The notes: generated by a model not told the origin, from the letters alone. A DNA stretch of 64,000 bases from Actinocrinis puniceicyclus (GCF_018283645.1 NZ_JAGSXH010000004.1:1-64000); one strand, 5' to 3'; shown: positions 1 through 9,571, counted from the stretch's first letter. Translations and numbers: made by a program.

Positions 1-50
1 GGCCGGTGGCGGCCGGGTCGGTTCGGGGCAGGCTGGTCACGCCAGTACTC

Positions 51-854
51 TCAATCACGGCTGACCACTCGGTTGGTCAGGGTTCCGATGTTCTCGATGG
101 TCACGCAGACGCTGTCGCCGATCCGCAGCGGGCCGACGCCGGAGGGCGTACCGGTGAGGATCACGTCGCCGGGCAGCAGGGTCATGGCCTCGCTCACGTG
201 CGCGACCAGCGCGGCCACGTCGTGGATCATCTGCGAGGTGCGTCCGGCCTGCCGCAGTTCGTCGTTGACCGTGCAGGTGACGGCCAGGTCGGCGGGGTCG
301 ACCGCGGTGTCGATCCAGGGGCCGAGCGGGCAGAAGGTGTCGAAGCCCTTGGCCCGGCCCCACTGCGATTCGGCGCGTTGCAGGTCGCGCGCGGTCACGT
401 CGTTGGCACACGTGTAGCCGAGCACCACGTCCTTCACACGTTCCCGCGGCACCTGGCGGCACAACCGGCCGATGACCACCGCGAGTTCCGCCTCGTAATG
501 GACCTCCTTGGAGATCTCCGGATAGGCGATCGTCTCGTTCGGGCCGATGACGCTGGTGGAGGGCTTGAGGAAGGTGATGGGCACCTCGGGCACCTCGTGG
601 CCGAGCTCCTTGGCGTGGTCGGCGTAGTTGCGTCCGATCGCCGCGATCTTGCTGGGCAGCACCGGGGCGAGCAGCCGCACCTCCTCCAGCGGCCAGGCCC
701 GGCCGGTGGGCTGGGGCTCGGGCGTGAAGGGGTGTCCGGCCAGCTCGGCGATCACCAGCGCCTGCGGCTGCTCCAGCTCGCCCTCAACCAGCCCGAAGCG
801 CACCGTCCCGGCGTCGGCCGCGGTGTCGGGCACGGAGAATCTCGCGATACGCAC
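51..854 (-). CDS. Fumarylacetoacetate hydrolase (FAH) family protein
   Basis: The product is 267 aa from a GTG start at 854; the open frame runs further upstream but has no family similarity there. It belongs to the FAH superfamily of Mg/Mn-dependent C-C bond hydrolases, isomerases and decarboxylases acting on 2-oxo-diacid-like substrates. The core is clearly visible: IGRNYADHAKELG, then FLKPSTSVIGP, then the acidic metal-site stretch HYEAELAVVIG, CANDVTARDLQ, and the C-terminal GDVILTGTPSGVGPL. The length suits a single-domain bacterial member. It lies about 60 bp downstream of cimA on the same strand, an arrangement I recall from Streptomyces, where gltX usually follows. The exact substrate cannot be read from sequence. 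Confidence 0.9.
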   Translation of the reverse strand: MRIARFSVPDTAADAGTVRFGLVEGELEQPQALVIAELAGHPFTPEPQPTGRAWPLEEVRLLAPVLPSKIAAIGRNYADHAKELGHEVPEVPITFLKPSTSVIGPNETIAYPEISKEVHYEAELAVVIGRLCRQVPRERVKDVVLGYTCANDVTARDLQRAESQWGRAKGFDTFCPLGPWIDTAVDPADLAVTCTVNDELRQAGRTSQMIHDVAALVAHVSEAMTLLPGDVILTGTPSGVGPLRIGDSVCVTIENIGTLTNRVVSRD

Positions 855-913
855 GGGTCCGAGCCTACCTGGCGGAGGGTGGAGCGACCGACGGATATAC
901 GGGCCCGGCCGGT

Positions 914-2494
914 TTACCTCTGCGCGCGCAGCAGGCCGTAGGTCACGGCGTCGACGATCGCGGTCCAGGAGGCGGCGACGATGTTCTCCTCGACGCCGAT
1001 CGTGGACCAGTTGTCCTCGCCGTTGCCGGTCTCGATCAGCACGCGGGTGCGCGAGGCGGTGCCGTGGTCTCCTTCGAGTATGCGCACCTTGTAGTCCACC
1101 AGTTCCAGGCGCGCCAGGTCGGGGTAGAGCTGGCCGAGGGCCTGGCGCAGCGCGGTGTCGAGGGCGTTGACGGGACCGTTGCCCTCGCCGGTGGCGATGA
1201 TCCGTTCCCCCTTGGCGTGGATCTTGACCGTGGCCTCGCTCACGTGCCGGCCGTCGGCGGTCTGCTCCACGATCACCCGCCAGGTTTCGACGGTGAAGAA
1301 CTCGGTGCTCTGCGGGCCTTCGAGCTCGCTGCACAGCAGCAGTTCGAAGGACGCGTCGGCGGCCTCGAAGGAGTGGCCGCGGGATTCCAGCTCCTTGACC
1401 CGCTCGGTGATGCGGGCCACCGCGTCGCGGTCCGCGGACAGGTCGTAGCCGAGCTGGCGGCCCTTGAGTTCGATGTTGGAGCGCCCGGCCATCTCGGAGA
1501 CCAGCACCCGCATGTCGTTGCCCACCACGGCCGGGTCGATGTGCTGGTACAGGTCGGGATCGGCCTTGAGCGCCGAGGCGTGGATGCCGGCCTTGTGCGC
1601 GAAGGCGGAGAAGCCGACGTACGGCTGCTTGCTGTACGGAACCACGTTGGTCACCTCCGAGATCGCGTGCGCGATCCGGGTCATCTCGGCCAGCGCCTCG
1701 TCCGGGACGACCTTGCGGCCCTTCTTCAGCTGGAGGTTAGCCACCACGGTGAACAGGTTCGCGTTGCCGGTGCGCTCGCCGTAGCCGTTGGCGGCTCCCT
1801 GCACGTGCGTCGCGCCGGCGTCGATCGCGGCGAGGGAGTTGGCGACGGCGCAGCCGGAATCGTCGTGGCAGTGGATGCCGACGCGCGCCGAGGTGGTGGC
1901 GATCACGTCGGCCACCGCGTCGCCGATCTGGTTCGGCAGCATGCCGCCGTTGGTGTCGCAGAGGGCGACCAGACTCGCCCCCGCCTCGACGGCGGTGCGC
2001 ACGCATTCGAGTGCGTACTCGCGGTCGAGCAGGTAACCGTCGAAGAAGTGCTCCGCGTCGACGAAGACCCGGCGGCCCTCTGCGACGAGGTGCGTCACGG
2101 TGTCCCGCCACATCTCCAGGTTCTCGCGCAGGTCCGTCTTGAGCGCGAGATCGACGTGCCGGGGGTGCGCCTTCGCGACGATTGTCACGATCGGCGCGCC
2201 GGATTCGCGCAAGGCGGCCACCAGGGGGTCGTCGGCGGCCTTCACACCGGATCGGCGGGTCATGCCGAAAGCGGCGAGTTGCGCGTGCTTCAGGTCGAGC
2301 TCTGTTTGAGCGCGCTTGAAGAATTCGGTGTCCTTGGGGTTCGCCCCGGGCCAACCGCCCTCGATGAATCCGACTGCGAGCCCGTCGAGGTGCCGGGCGA
2401 TGGCGAGCTTGTCGGCGACGGACGGGCTCAGACCCTCCTGCTGCATGCCATCACGCAGCGTGGTGTCGTAGACGTGGAAGTCGTCGCTCGCCAT
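914..2494 (-). CDS. cimA: (R)-citramalate synthase
   Basis: The product is 526 aa and is predicted to condense pyruvate with acetyl-CoA to citramalate, the threonine-independent entry to isoleucine. The N-terminal HMGL/LeuA-type TIM barrel begins with the signature YDTTLRDGMQQEG near residue 6. The metal/catalytic region HCHDDSGCAVANSL follows, then NGYGERTGNANL. The C-terminal third is the LeuA-type allosteric dimer domain (LLIETGNGEDNWSTIGV-like end). The ATG at 2494 is chosen because AGGGAG lies 7 nt upstream and homology starts there; an in-frame start 33 nt upstream is unlikely. Leu- or homocitrate-type synthases are alternatives, but the length and the leuB/ilvE context favour CimA. A leader peptide and terminator lie upstream. 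Confidence 0.9.
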   Translation of the reverse strand: MASDDFHVYDTTLRDGMQQEGLSPSVADKLAIARHLDGLAVGFIEGGWPGANPKDTEFFKRAQTELDLKHAQLAAFGMTRRSGVKAADDPLVAALRESGAPIVTIVAKAHPRHVDLALKTDLRENLEMWRDTVTHLVAEGRRVFVDAEHFFDGYLLDREYALECVRTAVEAGASLVALCDTNGGMLPNQIGDAVADVIATTSARVGIHCHDDSGCAVANSLAAIDAGATHVQGAANGYGERTGNANLFTVVANLQLKKGRKVVPDEALAEMTRIAHAISEVTNVVPYSKQPYVGFSAFAHKAGIHASALKADPDLYQHIDPAVVGNDMRVLVSEMAGRSNIELKGRQLGYDLSADRDAVARITERVKELESRGHSFEAADASFELLLCSELEGPQSTEFFTVETWRVIVEQTADGRHVSEATVKIHAKGERIIATGEGNGPVNALDTALRQALGQLYPDLARLELVDYKVRILEGDHGTASRTRVLIETGNGEDNWSTIGVEENIVAASWTAIVDAVTYGLLRAQR

Positions 2495-2602
2495 GGTCGC
2501 TCCCTCACTCCTATGGACGAATAACACGGCGCTGGTTCAAAAGCGGTCGCTGGTCACGGCGTCTGTCCAAGCGCGGCGTGTGCTCAAAAGCACGGCGTCC
2601 GC

Positions 2603-2644
2603 CTAAAACAAAAGACCCCTCGCGGTCGCGAGAGGTCTGCGCAT
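2603..2644 (-). CDS. Putative leader peptide of the cimA attenuator
   Basis: A 13-codon ORF, MRRPLATARGLLF, ends in TAG. An in-frame ATG 21 nt upstream would give a 20-residue version. The coding sequence overlaps the terminator hairpin at 2614-2637, and the two adjacent Leu codons fall at the end of the hairpin and the U-tract. It has three Leu in 13 residues. No strong SD is visible. A TATGAT box lies just upstream, so the transcript could start very near the ATG. Its role as a leucine or branched-chain sensing leader is inferred from position, composition and the hairpin. Confidence 0.5.
   Translation of the reverse strand: MRRPLATARGLLF
2605..2637 (-). terminator. Intrinsic terminator/attenuator upstream of cimA
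   Basis: On the minus strand a 10-bp stem (GACCTCTCGC / GCGAGGGGTC, loop GACC) is followed directly by TTTTGTTTT. This is unusually canonical for a high-GC genome. It lies about 110 nt before the cimA start, so read-through must be controlled. It could alternatively be the 3' terminator of the broken GNAT gene, but that reading frame ends about 240 nt earlier. Confidence 0.75.
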
Positions 2645-2872
2645 CGGCGGCGGGTCGTCGATCATAAGCGGATCGGTCAACCCTGTGCTGATGCGCCGCG
2701 GCTAATAATCACCTGCCGGGTCCACACAGTGAGCGAGTCTGCCAGGTTTCGGCGGCGCCAACAAACGGGTCCGCGATGTGGACGGCGATCAGGTGACCGT
2801 TACTGCGACCGAGCGATGGCCGGCGGTAGCCGGGATCGATCGTGGTGCCGGAACGTCCGGCGTGCCACCGGG

Positions 2873-3420
2873 CTATTCGCGCGGCTGGCCGGTTCCATCT
2901 GACGGTCCGGTGGGAGCGATCTCCTTGCGGAAGATCACAGCCTGTGCGGCGTAACCCATTCGCCGCTCGTAGAACGACATGGACAGCGGGTTGTCGAGCT
3001 CCGTTTCGAGCAACACGACGTGCGCGCCCCGGGAGCGTCCCCAGTCCTCGGCGGCCCGCATCAGCGCAGTACCGCCCCGCCGCGCCTGTGCGTCTCCCTG
3101 ACGGCGAGTCCGTCCACGTGCAGCCGCCGCCGCGACAAATCCGTCTGAACCTGTCGATCGGCGCGGTCAACCGGTTCTTGCAGCGATACCGCAACACTGC
3201 CGATGAGAACCCCGTCCGCTTCGGCGACCAGGACCGTCTTGTCCTCGTCGTCCCGGTAGACGGCGTTCACCTCCTCGAACCATTCGGAAAGACCGTCGAG
3301 GCCCGGAACGCGGAACGTTCCCGGGTTGATCGCGGCGAAGTACCGGCCCGCCTCGCGCCATATCTCGGCGCAGTCCGGACCGTCCCCCGCTCTGGTTTCT
3401 CGGATCAGGACGTCCGTCAC
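2873..3420 (-). pseudogene. GNAT-family N-acetyltransferase, frameshifted
   Basis: Two minus-strand frames together make one GNAT domain. Frame one (GTG at 3420, or ATG at 3438) carries VLIRETRAGDGPDCAEIW, VLVAEADGVLIGSVAVSL and the strand before the acetyl-CoA loop, LHVDGLAVRETHRRGG, then stops at about 3060. Frame two continues with TALMRAAEDWGRSRGAHVV, LETELDNPLSMSFYERRMGY and AQAVIFRKE, ending at 2873. The break falls exactly in the RRxGxG/A acetyl-CoA-binding motif, in the G-rich run at about 3071-3085, and one missing base explains it. Either the gene is decayed or a base was lost in sequencing a G-run. Substrate unknown. Confidence 0.75.
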
Positions 3421-3470
3421 GGTTCCAGGCTGCCGCATGTCGGCGCGCTGTGGCGGGATGCGGCCTTAGC

Positions 3471-3500
3471 AGTGCAGTGCAGTGCAGTGCAGTGCAGTGC
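3471..3500. repeat. Pentanucleotide tandem repeat (AGTGC)6
   Basis: Six perfect AGTGC units, preceded by GC and followed by AC, lie about 50-80 bp upstream of the broken GNAT gene, between it and the 3' end of ilvE. A 5-bp unit is not a multiple of three and would be slippage-prone. Confidence 0.95.
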
Positions 3501-3596
3501 ACTACTCGTGACCCGCATCCGGTCGGGCGTGGACCGGGCCGCGAAACGGTCCGGTCCCCGCCCCGGCGTCCTCGCGGCAGCCGGGCGTTCTGCGTG

Positions 3597-4697
3597 TCAG
3601 GCTTCGATCTTGTGCAGCCAGCCGTGCTTGTCCTCGACGGCGCCGCGCTGGATGCCCAGCAGGTGCTCGCGCAGCCGCAGCGTGACCGGGCCGGGGTTGC
3701 CGTCGGCGACGGTGAACTCGTCGTTCTTCGACTTCACGCTGCCGATCGGGGTGACCACGGCGGCCGTGCCACAGCCGAAGGCTTCGCTCATCGCGCCCGA
3801 GGCCGCGTCCGCCCGCCACTGCTCGACCGTGATGCGGCCCTCGGCGGCGGGGATGCCGAGGTCGGCGGCGGCCTGAAGCAGCGAGTCGCGGGTGATGCCG
3901 GGCAGCAGCGAGCCGGACAGCTCCGGAGTGAGCAGGCGCGCCTGGTCACCGGAGCCGTACACGAAGAACACGTTGTTCGAGCCCATCTCCTCCACGTAGC
4001 TGCGCTCGACCGCGTCCAGCCAGCAGACCTGGTCGCAGCCCTCTGCCACGGCCTGTGCCTGGGCCACGAACGAGGCGGCGTAGTTGCCGGCGCACTTCGC
4101 CTCGCCGGTGCCGCCCGCCGCGGCGCGCGTGAAGTCCTCGCACAGCCACACCTTCACCGGCTTGATCCCGCCGCTGAAGTAGGAACCCGCCGGAGAGGCG
4201 ATGAGCATGAACAGGTACTCGCCGGCCGGCCGGTTGACCCCGAGCCCGATCTCCGTCGCGAACATGAACGGCCGCAGGTAGAGAGACTTCTCCGGGTCGT
4301 CCGGCACCCAGGCGGCGTCCTGCTTCACCAGCGCGTCGATCGCGCCGATGAACAGCTCCTCGGGCAGCTGCGGCATGCCCATGCGGCGGGCCGAGCGGTT
4401 CAGCCGCGCGGCGTTGGCCCGCGGGCGGAAGGAGGCGATGCCGCCGTCCTGCTGGCGGTATGCCTTCAAGCCCTCGAAGATCTCCTGGCCGTAGTGCACC
4501 GCGGCGGTGGCGGGGTCCACCTCGATCGGACCGTAGGGACGCAGCTGCGCGTCATGCCAGCCGCGGCCCTCGGTGTACTTGACCATGACCATGTGGTCGG
4601 TGAAGTGCCGACCGAAGCCCGGATCGGCGAGAATCTCGGCGCGCTGGGCCTGCCCGAGCGGCTCGCTGGTGGGCTTGAGCTCGATGGTGGTCGTCAT
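3597..4697 (-). CDS. ilvE: Branched-chain amino acid aminotransferase
   Basis: The product is 366 aa, a PLP fold-type IV aminotransferase that makes or breaks down Leu, Ile and Val with 2-oxoglutarate/glutamate. Visible features are FGRHFTDHMVMVKYTEG near the start, QEIFEGLKAYRQ, the arginine-rich RFRPRANAARLNRSARRM-like segment (here SFRPRANAARL), the PLP-lysine region GGTGEAKCAGNYAASF, and VEEMGSNNVFFVYG. The ATG at 4697 has GAGGA about 9 nt upstream; the frame extends upstream without homology. It lies 134 bp downstream of leuB on the same strand, with an inverted repeat between them. Confidence 0.95.
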   Translation of the reverse strand: MTTTIELKPTSEPLGQAQRAEILADPGFGRHFTDHMVMVKYTEGRGWHDAQLRPYGPIEVDPATAAVHYGQEIFEGLKAYRQQDGGIASFRPRANAARLNRSARRMGMPQLPEELFIGAIDALVKQDAAWVPDDPEKSLYLRPFMFATEIGLGVNRPAGEYLFMLIASPAGSYFSGGIKPVKVWLCEDFTRAAAGGTGEAKCAGNYAASFVAQAQAVAEGCDQVCWLDAVERSYVEEMGSNNVFFVYGSGDQARLLTPELSGSLLPGITRDSLLQAAADLGIPAAEGRITVEQWRADAASGAMSEAFGCGTAAVVTPIGSVKSKNDEFTVADGNPGPVTLRLREHLLGIQRGAVEDKHGWLHKIEA

Positions 4698-4801
4698 CGC
4701 TGGTTGTCCTCTTCTGGGGCCGGTGCGGTCGGTGCTGACCGTGACGGCCCCCGCCGAGGTCGCAGGAGCGCCGGGACCGTCACACTGACTTTTCTCGCCT
4801 A

Positions 4802-4835
4802 GTGAGACGGTAACCCAATAGGACCGCCGTCTCAC
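4802..4835. promoter_or_regulatory. Inverted repeat between leuB and ilvE
   Basis: Nine-bp perfect arms, GTGAGACGG (4802-4810) and CCGTCTCAC (4827-4835), have a 16-bp spacer. They overlap the leuB stop codon. There is no U-tract. The GTCTCA/TGAGAC half-sites recall operators of IclR-type leucine regulators (LtbR/NdgR type); that link is from memory and not verified. An mRNA hairpin acting as an intra-operon element is the alternative. Confidence 0.55.
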
Positions 4836-5947
4836 CTACCTACGTTTACCGCGGCGGCGATCGCGTCGCCGATCTGCGCGGTGCTGCGCGGCCCGAGAGT
4901 GGCACGCTCGGCCAGGTCCGCCTCGGCGGCGGCCTCGATCGCCTCGGCGGCGTGCGCCAATGCGGGATCGAAGCCTCGGGAGGCCAGGTGGCGCAGCAGG
5001 AGGGCACCGGAGAGGATCGCGGCAGTGGGGTCTGCCTTTCCGGTGCCGGCGATGTCCGGCGCGGAGCCGTGTACCGGCTCGAACATCGACGGGAAGGCCC
5101 CTTCCGGGTTGATGTTCCCGGAGGCGGCCAGGCCGATGCCGCCGGTGACGGCCGCGGCCAGGTCCGTGATGATGTCGCCGAACAGGTTGTCGGTGACGAT
5201 CACGTCGAAGCGCTCGGGCGCGGTGGCCAGGAAGATGGTGGCCGCGTCCACGTGCAGGTAGTCCGTGGTGACCTGGGGGTACTCGGCGGCGACGGTGTCG
5301 AAGATCCGCTTCCACAGGCGGCCGGCGTGCACCAGCACGTTGTTCTTGTGTACCAGCGTCAGCTTCCGGCGGGGCCGGGCGGCGGCGCGCTCGAAGGCGT
5401 CGCGCACCACGCGCTCGATGCCGAAGGCGGTGTTGACCGAGACCTCGGTGGCCACCTCGTGCGCGGTGCCGGTGCGCAGCGACCCGCCGTTGCCCGTGTA
5501 CGGGCCCTCGGTCCCCTCGCGTACGACCACGAAGTCGATGGGCGCCTCGCTGCGCAGCGGGCCGGTCACGCCCGGCAGCAGCTTGGACGGCCGCAGGTTC
5601 ACGTAGTGGTCGAAGGCGAAGCGCAACCGCAGCAACAGCCCGCGCTCCAGCACCCCGGACGGGACGGTCGGGTCGCCGACCGCGCCGAGCAGGATCGCGT
5701 CGTGTCCGCGCAGCCGCACCAACGTCGCGTCGGTCAGCGTCTCGCCGGTGGCGTGCCAGTGCCGGGCGCCCAGGTCGTACTCGGTGGTTTCGAGCTTGAC
5801 CGCCTCGTGCAGCGCCACGCGCAGTACCTTCAGGGCTTCCGCGGTGACTTCGGGCCCGATGCCGTCGCCGCCGATCACGGCCAGGTCGATCACGCTGCGG
5901 GTGGCTGCGGGGGCTGCGGTTTCAGACGACGCTGTGCTGGAGACCAT
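4832..5947 (-). CDS. leuB: 3-isopropylmalate dehydrogenase
   Basis: The product is 371 aa and oxidises and decarboxylates 3-isopropylmalate with NAD+ in leucine synthesis; the same enzyme type acts on methylmalate in the citramalate route. The N-terminal Rossmann-like motif [13 protein letters not shown] is followed by LLGAVGDP, the substrate-binding [30 protein letters not shown], the catalytic [12 protein letters not shown], and [18 protein letters not shown] with metal-binding aspartates. [20 protein letters not shown] is near the C-terminus. The first 18 residues (Ser/Ala/Thr rich) are an unusual extension, so an internal start is possible. ilvE follows. Confidence 0.95.
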   Translation of the reverse strand: MVSSTASSETAAPAATRSVIDLAVIGGDGIGPEVTAEALKVLRVALHEAVKLETTEYDLGARHWHATGETLTDATLVRLRGHDAILLGAVGDPTVPSGVLERGLLLRLRFAFDHYVNLRPSKLLPGVTGPLRSEAPIDFVVVREGTEGPYTGNGGSLRTGTAHEVATEVSVNTAFGIERVVRDAFERAAARPRRKLTLVHKNNVLVHAGRLWKRIFDTVAAEYPQVTTDYLHVDAATIFLATAPERFDVIVTDNLFGDIITDLAAAVTGGIGLAASGNINPEGAFPSMFEPVHGSAPDIAGTGKADPTAAILSGALLLRHLASRGFDPALAHAAEAIEAAAEADLAERATLGPRSTAQIGDAIAAAVNVGR

Positions 5948-5975
5948 GCGCCGAGCCTAACGCGCGTCTCGCGGC

Positions 5976-6233
5976 TCAAACACCCGCTGTCCGCGATATG
6001 GAACGCGTCACCTCGCGCCGATCACGCCGGGCCGCGGCGCGCGCCGCCGACGTGGAAGACGTCGCAGGGCTCGTGTCCGCCGCCGCCGCGCGCGGCTCGT
6101 CGTCGCGCCAGTCGTAGGCGTCCTGGAGGGCCCGGCGCGCCTGGGCGCGTGCGTCGTGCTCGTCAGCGGGAGTCTCCTGGGTCCGCGGGCGCTGGGGGGC
6201 GCGGGCGCGAAAACCGTCCTCGTACTCGTACAT
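5976..6233 (-). CDS. Small hydrophilic hypothetical protein upstream of leuB
   Basis: An 85-codon ORF beginning MYEYEDGFRARAPQR is rich in Arg, Ala, Asp and Glu with no membrane segment or recognised domain. The ATG is preceded by AGGGACGG at a slightly long spacing. It ends 28 bp before leuB on the same strand and follows a region with promoter-like and repeated elements (6373-6455), so it could be the first gene of the leuB-ilvE transcript. High GC makes chance ORFs common, and the codon pattern is not decisive. Confidence 0.4.
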   Translation of the reverse strand: MYEYEDGFRARAPQRPRTQETPADEHDARAQARRALQDAYDWRDDEPRAAAADTSPATSSTSAARAAARRDRREVTRSISRTAGV

Positions 6234-6372
6234 CGTGTTCCGTCCCTGGCCGGAGGTGAGTGCTGCCGGAGGTCGCGTTGCCTGCCGTCGCTGCGGGTAC
6301 GGACACGCCTGGCTTGTGGCCGAAGACGCGGTCCTGCCGGATCCGGTGCGGCCGCGGGGGTGTCGCGGTCGA

Positions 6373-6455
6373 TACTCGGAAGTCCTAGCAATTCACGGTA
6401 CCGGCCCGGGACGCGCTTGTCTCGCCTATTACTCGGACATCCTACTATCTGAGAC
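6373..6455 (-). promoter_or_regulatory. Repeated element and TGAGAC/GTCTC boxes upstream of leuB
   Basis: Two near-identical 15-mers, TACTCGGAAGTCCTA (6373-6387) and TACTCGGACATCCTA (6430-6444), sit 57 bp apart. The outer copy is flanked by GTCTCGCCTA and CTGAGACGGG, which echo the sequence at the leuB/ilvE junction (TCTCGCCTAGTGAGACGG). On the minus strand TAGGAT within this block is a plausible -10. Promoter/operator function for the leuB transcript is inferred. Confidence 0.5.
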
Positions 6456-6543
6456 GGGAACAGACCGTACCGCGCCGGATACTGTGCGCTGAGCTGCTCA
6501 TGTCCCACGAGCGCCGGAACCGGGCGAATCAAGTCCCCACCGA

Positions 6544-6584
6544 CACCGCGGCCCCCGCCCTCTTTCAGGGCGGGGGCCGCGGTG
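6544..6584 (-). terminator. Strong hairpin terminator after serA
   Basis: A perfect 18-bp GC-rich stem, arms 6544-6561 and 6567-6584 with loop CTTTC, begins 60 bp beyond the serA stop. There is no U-tract, as is common in actinobacteria. Confidence 0.85.
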
Positions 6585-6643
6585 ATGTTCTGGCAGCGGT
6601 GTTCGTTACGGCGGTGTCCTGACAGCGCCGGACGCGCCGTGCG

Positions 6644-8230
6644 CTACGGCAGCGACACCGCGCGGCCCCAGGAAGCGCCGACGGCGTCGGAGATCTCGGC
6701 CAGCACCTCGGCCGGGATCTCGGAATCCACCGCCAGCGCCATCAGCGTCTCGCCGCCCTTGGCCGAACGGGAGACCTGCATGCCGGCGATGTTGATGCCG
6801 CACTCGCCCAGCAGCCCGCCGACCAGGCCGACCACGCCCGGGCGGTCGACGTAGCGGAAGAACGCGGAGTGCTCGGAGACCGCCAGGTCCACGGTGAAGC
6901 CGTTGATGTCGACGATCTTCTCGACGTGCTTGGGCCCGGACAGCGTGCCGGACACCGAGACCACCTCGCCGCTGGCCAGAGTGCCGCGCACGGTCACCAC
7001 GTTGCGGTAGTCCGGGGACTCGGAAGTCGTGGTCAGCCGCACTTCGAGGCCGCGCTCCTGCGCCAGCAGCGGGGCGTTCACGTAGGAGACCGAACCCTCG
7101 ACGACATCGGCGAAGACGCCCTTGAGCGCGGAGAGCTCCAGCACCTTCACGTCGTGCTGGGTGATCTCCCCGGCCACGACCACGTCCAGCTGCTGCGCGC
7201 CGCCGCCGGCCAGGCCGGTGAACAGCCGGCCGAGCTTCTCGGCCAGCGGAAGACCGGGGCGCACGTCCTCGGCGATGGTGCCGCCCTGCACGTTGACCGC
7301 GTCCGGAACCAGCTCGCCGGCCAGCGCCTGACGCACCGAGCGGGCCACCGCGATGCCCGCCTTCTCCTGGGCCTCCTCGGTGGACGCGCCCAGGTGCGGG
7401 GTCACCACGACCGAGTCGAACTCGAACAGCGGCGAGTCGGTGCACGGCTCCTTGGCGTAGACGTCGATCCCGGCGCCGGCGACCCGGCCCTCCTTGATCG
7501 CCGCTGCCAGCGCGGCCTCGTCCACCAGGCCGCCGCGGGCCACGTTGACGATCCGTACGGTCGGCTTGACCTTGCGCAGCGCCTCCTCGCCGATCAGGCC
7601 GATCGTCTCGGGGGTCTTGGGCATGTGCACGGTGATGAAGTCGGAGGCGGCCAGCAACTCGTCCAGGGTGACCAGCTGCGCGCCGATCTGCGCGGCCTTG
7701 CCGGCCTGCACGTACGGGTCGAAGGCCAGCAGCTTCACCCCGAACGGCAGCAGCCGCGCGGCCACCAGCGCACCGATCCGGCCCAGGCCCACGATGCCGA
7801 CGGTCTTGCCGTCCAGCTCGATGCCCGTGTACTTCGAGCGAGCCCACTTGCCGCCCTTGAGCGCGGCGTTGGCGCTCGCCACGTTGCGCGCGCTGGCCAG
7901 GATCAGGGCGACGGTCAGCTCGGCGGCCGAGGTGATGTTGGAGGTGGGCGCGTTGACGACCATGGCCCCGGCCTTGGTGGCGGCGGGGATGTCCACGTTG
8001 TCCAGGCCGACCCCGGCACGGGCGATCACGCGCAGCCGGGTGGCCGCGGCGACGGCCTCGGCGTCGACCTGGGTGGCGGAACGCACCAGGATCGCGTCCA
8101 CGTCGGTGATCGCGGACAGCAGTTGGGCACGGTCGGCCCCGTCGCAATAGCGCACGTCGAAGTCGGGGCCGAGGGCGTCGACGGTGGCAGGGCTGAGTTC
8201 TTCGGCGATGAGAACCACGGGCTTGGGCAC
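6644..8230 (-). CDS. serA: D-3-phosphoglycerate dehydrogenase
   Basis: The product is 528 aa and catalyses the first step of serine synthesis (3-phosphoglycerate to 3-phosphohydroxypyruvate, NAD+). The GTG start at 8230 has GGAGGAA seven nt upstream. Visible features are the 2-hydroxyacid dehydrogenase domain with VIARAGVGLDNVDIPAA, the NAD-binding GIVGLGRIGALVA, NVARGGLVDEAAL, and catalytic VVTPHLGASTEEAQ. The long intervening domain and C-terminal ACT domain (FFRYVDRPGVVGLVGGLLG) mark the type 1 long form, usually about 530 aa. It lies downstream of ilvC but a hairpin at 8471-8496 separates them. A palindrome at 8331-8357 lies in its upstream region. Confidence 0.95.
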   Translation of the reverse strand: MPKPVVLIAEELSPATVDALGPDFDVRYCDGADRAQLLSAITDVDAILVRSATQVDAEAVAAATRLRVIARAGVGLDNVDIPAATKAGAMVVNAPTSNITSAAELTVALILASARNVASANAALKGGKWARSKYTGIELDGKTVGIVGLGRIGALVAARLLPFGVKLLAFDPYVQAGKAAQIGAQLVTLDELLAASDFITVHMPKTPETIGLIGEEALRKVKPTVRIVNVARGGLVDEAALAAAIKEGRVAGAGIDVYAKEPCTDSPLFEFDSVVVTPHLGASTEEAQEKAGIAVARSVRQALAGELVPDAVNVQGGTIAEDVRPGLPLAEKLGRLFTGLAGGGAQQLDVVVAGEITQHDVKVLELSALKGVFADVVEGSVSYVNAPLLAQERGLEVRLTTTSESPDYRNVVTVRGTLASGEVVSVSGTLSGPKHVEKIVDINGFTVDLAVSEHSAFFRYVDRPGVVGLVGGLLGECGINIAGMQVSRSAKGGETLMALAVDSEIPAEVLAEISDAVGASWGRAVSLP

Positions 8231-8330
8231 GAGTGGATTCCTCCGGTCGTCCGTCGCAGCGAGTAACGGAATGGCGCCCGGGTCCACCACGCTGTGGTCC
8301 TGGCAGGATGAAGAGGTCGGAGCACGATCA

Positions 8331-8357
8331 CGTTAACAGCGTGTGTCCGTGTTAACG
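8331..8357. promoter_or_regulatory. Palindrome upstream of serA
   Basis: Perfect 8-bp arms CGTTAACA and TGTTAACG with an 11-bp spacer, about 100 bp upstream of the serA start. The dyad looks like a repressor or activator site; the regulator is unknown. The rest of the 318-bp serA upstream region holds only the ilvC-side hairpin. Confidence 0.6.
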
Positions 8358-8470
8358 CCAGGTGTCGTACAGCCGCTCACGGGCCATGTTACAGATTCGG
8401 CGGCGAGAATCGAGGGCCCGCGACGTGCGCAGATCCACCGCGTCGAGATCGCGCGTACTCCTTCGCCCGG

Positions 8471-8496
8471 CCCGCCGTCAGTGGCCTGACAGCGGG
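8471..8496 (-). terminator. Hairpin terminator after ilvC
   Basis: Eleven-nt arms (CCCGCTGTCAG / CTGACGGCGGG on the minus strand, one T-G pair) with a 4-nt loop lie about 50 bp after ilvC. They probably end the ilvBNC transcript before serA. Confidence 0.7.
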
Positions 8497-8548
8497 ACGG
8501 GCGTCGGAGCGCGCGGCGATCAGGCTTGAGGCCGCGCAGGCGCAGGGG

Positions 8549-9571
<1,023 letters not shown>

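Noticed and set aside
2660-2690. TTGACC and TATGAT as a -35/-10 pair before the cimA leader
   Set aside because: They are only 8 bp apart, too close for a standard sigma-70-type promoter; TATGAT alone may still be a -10.
2709-3197. 162-codon minus-strand ORF
   Set aside because: It runs out of frame through the GNAT gene and matches nothing; the GNAT domain is in the two other frames.
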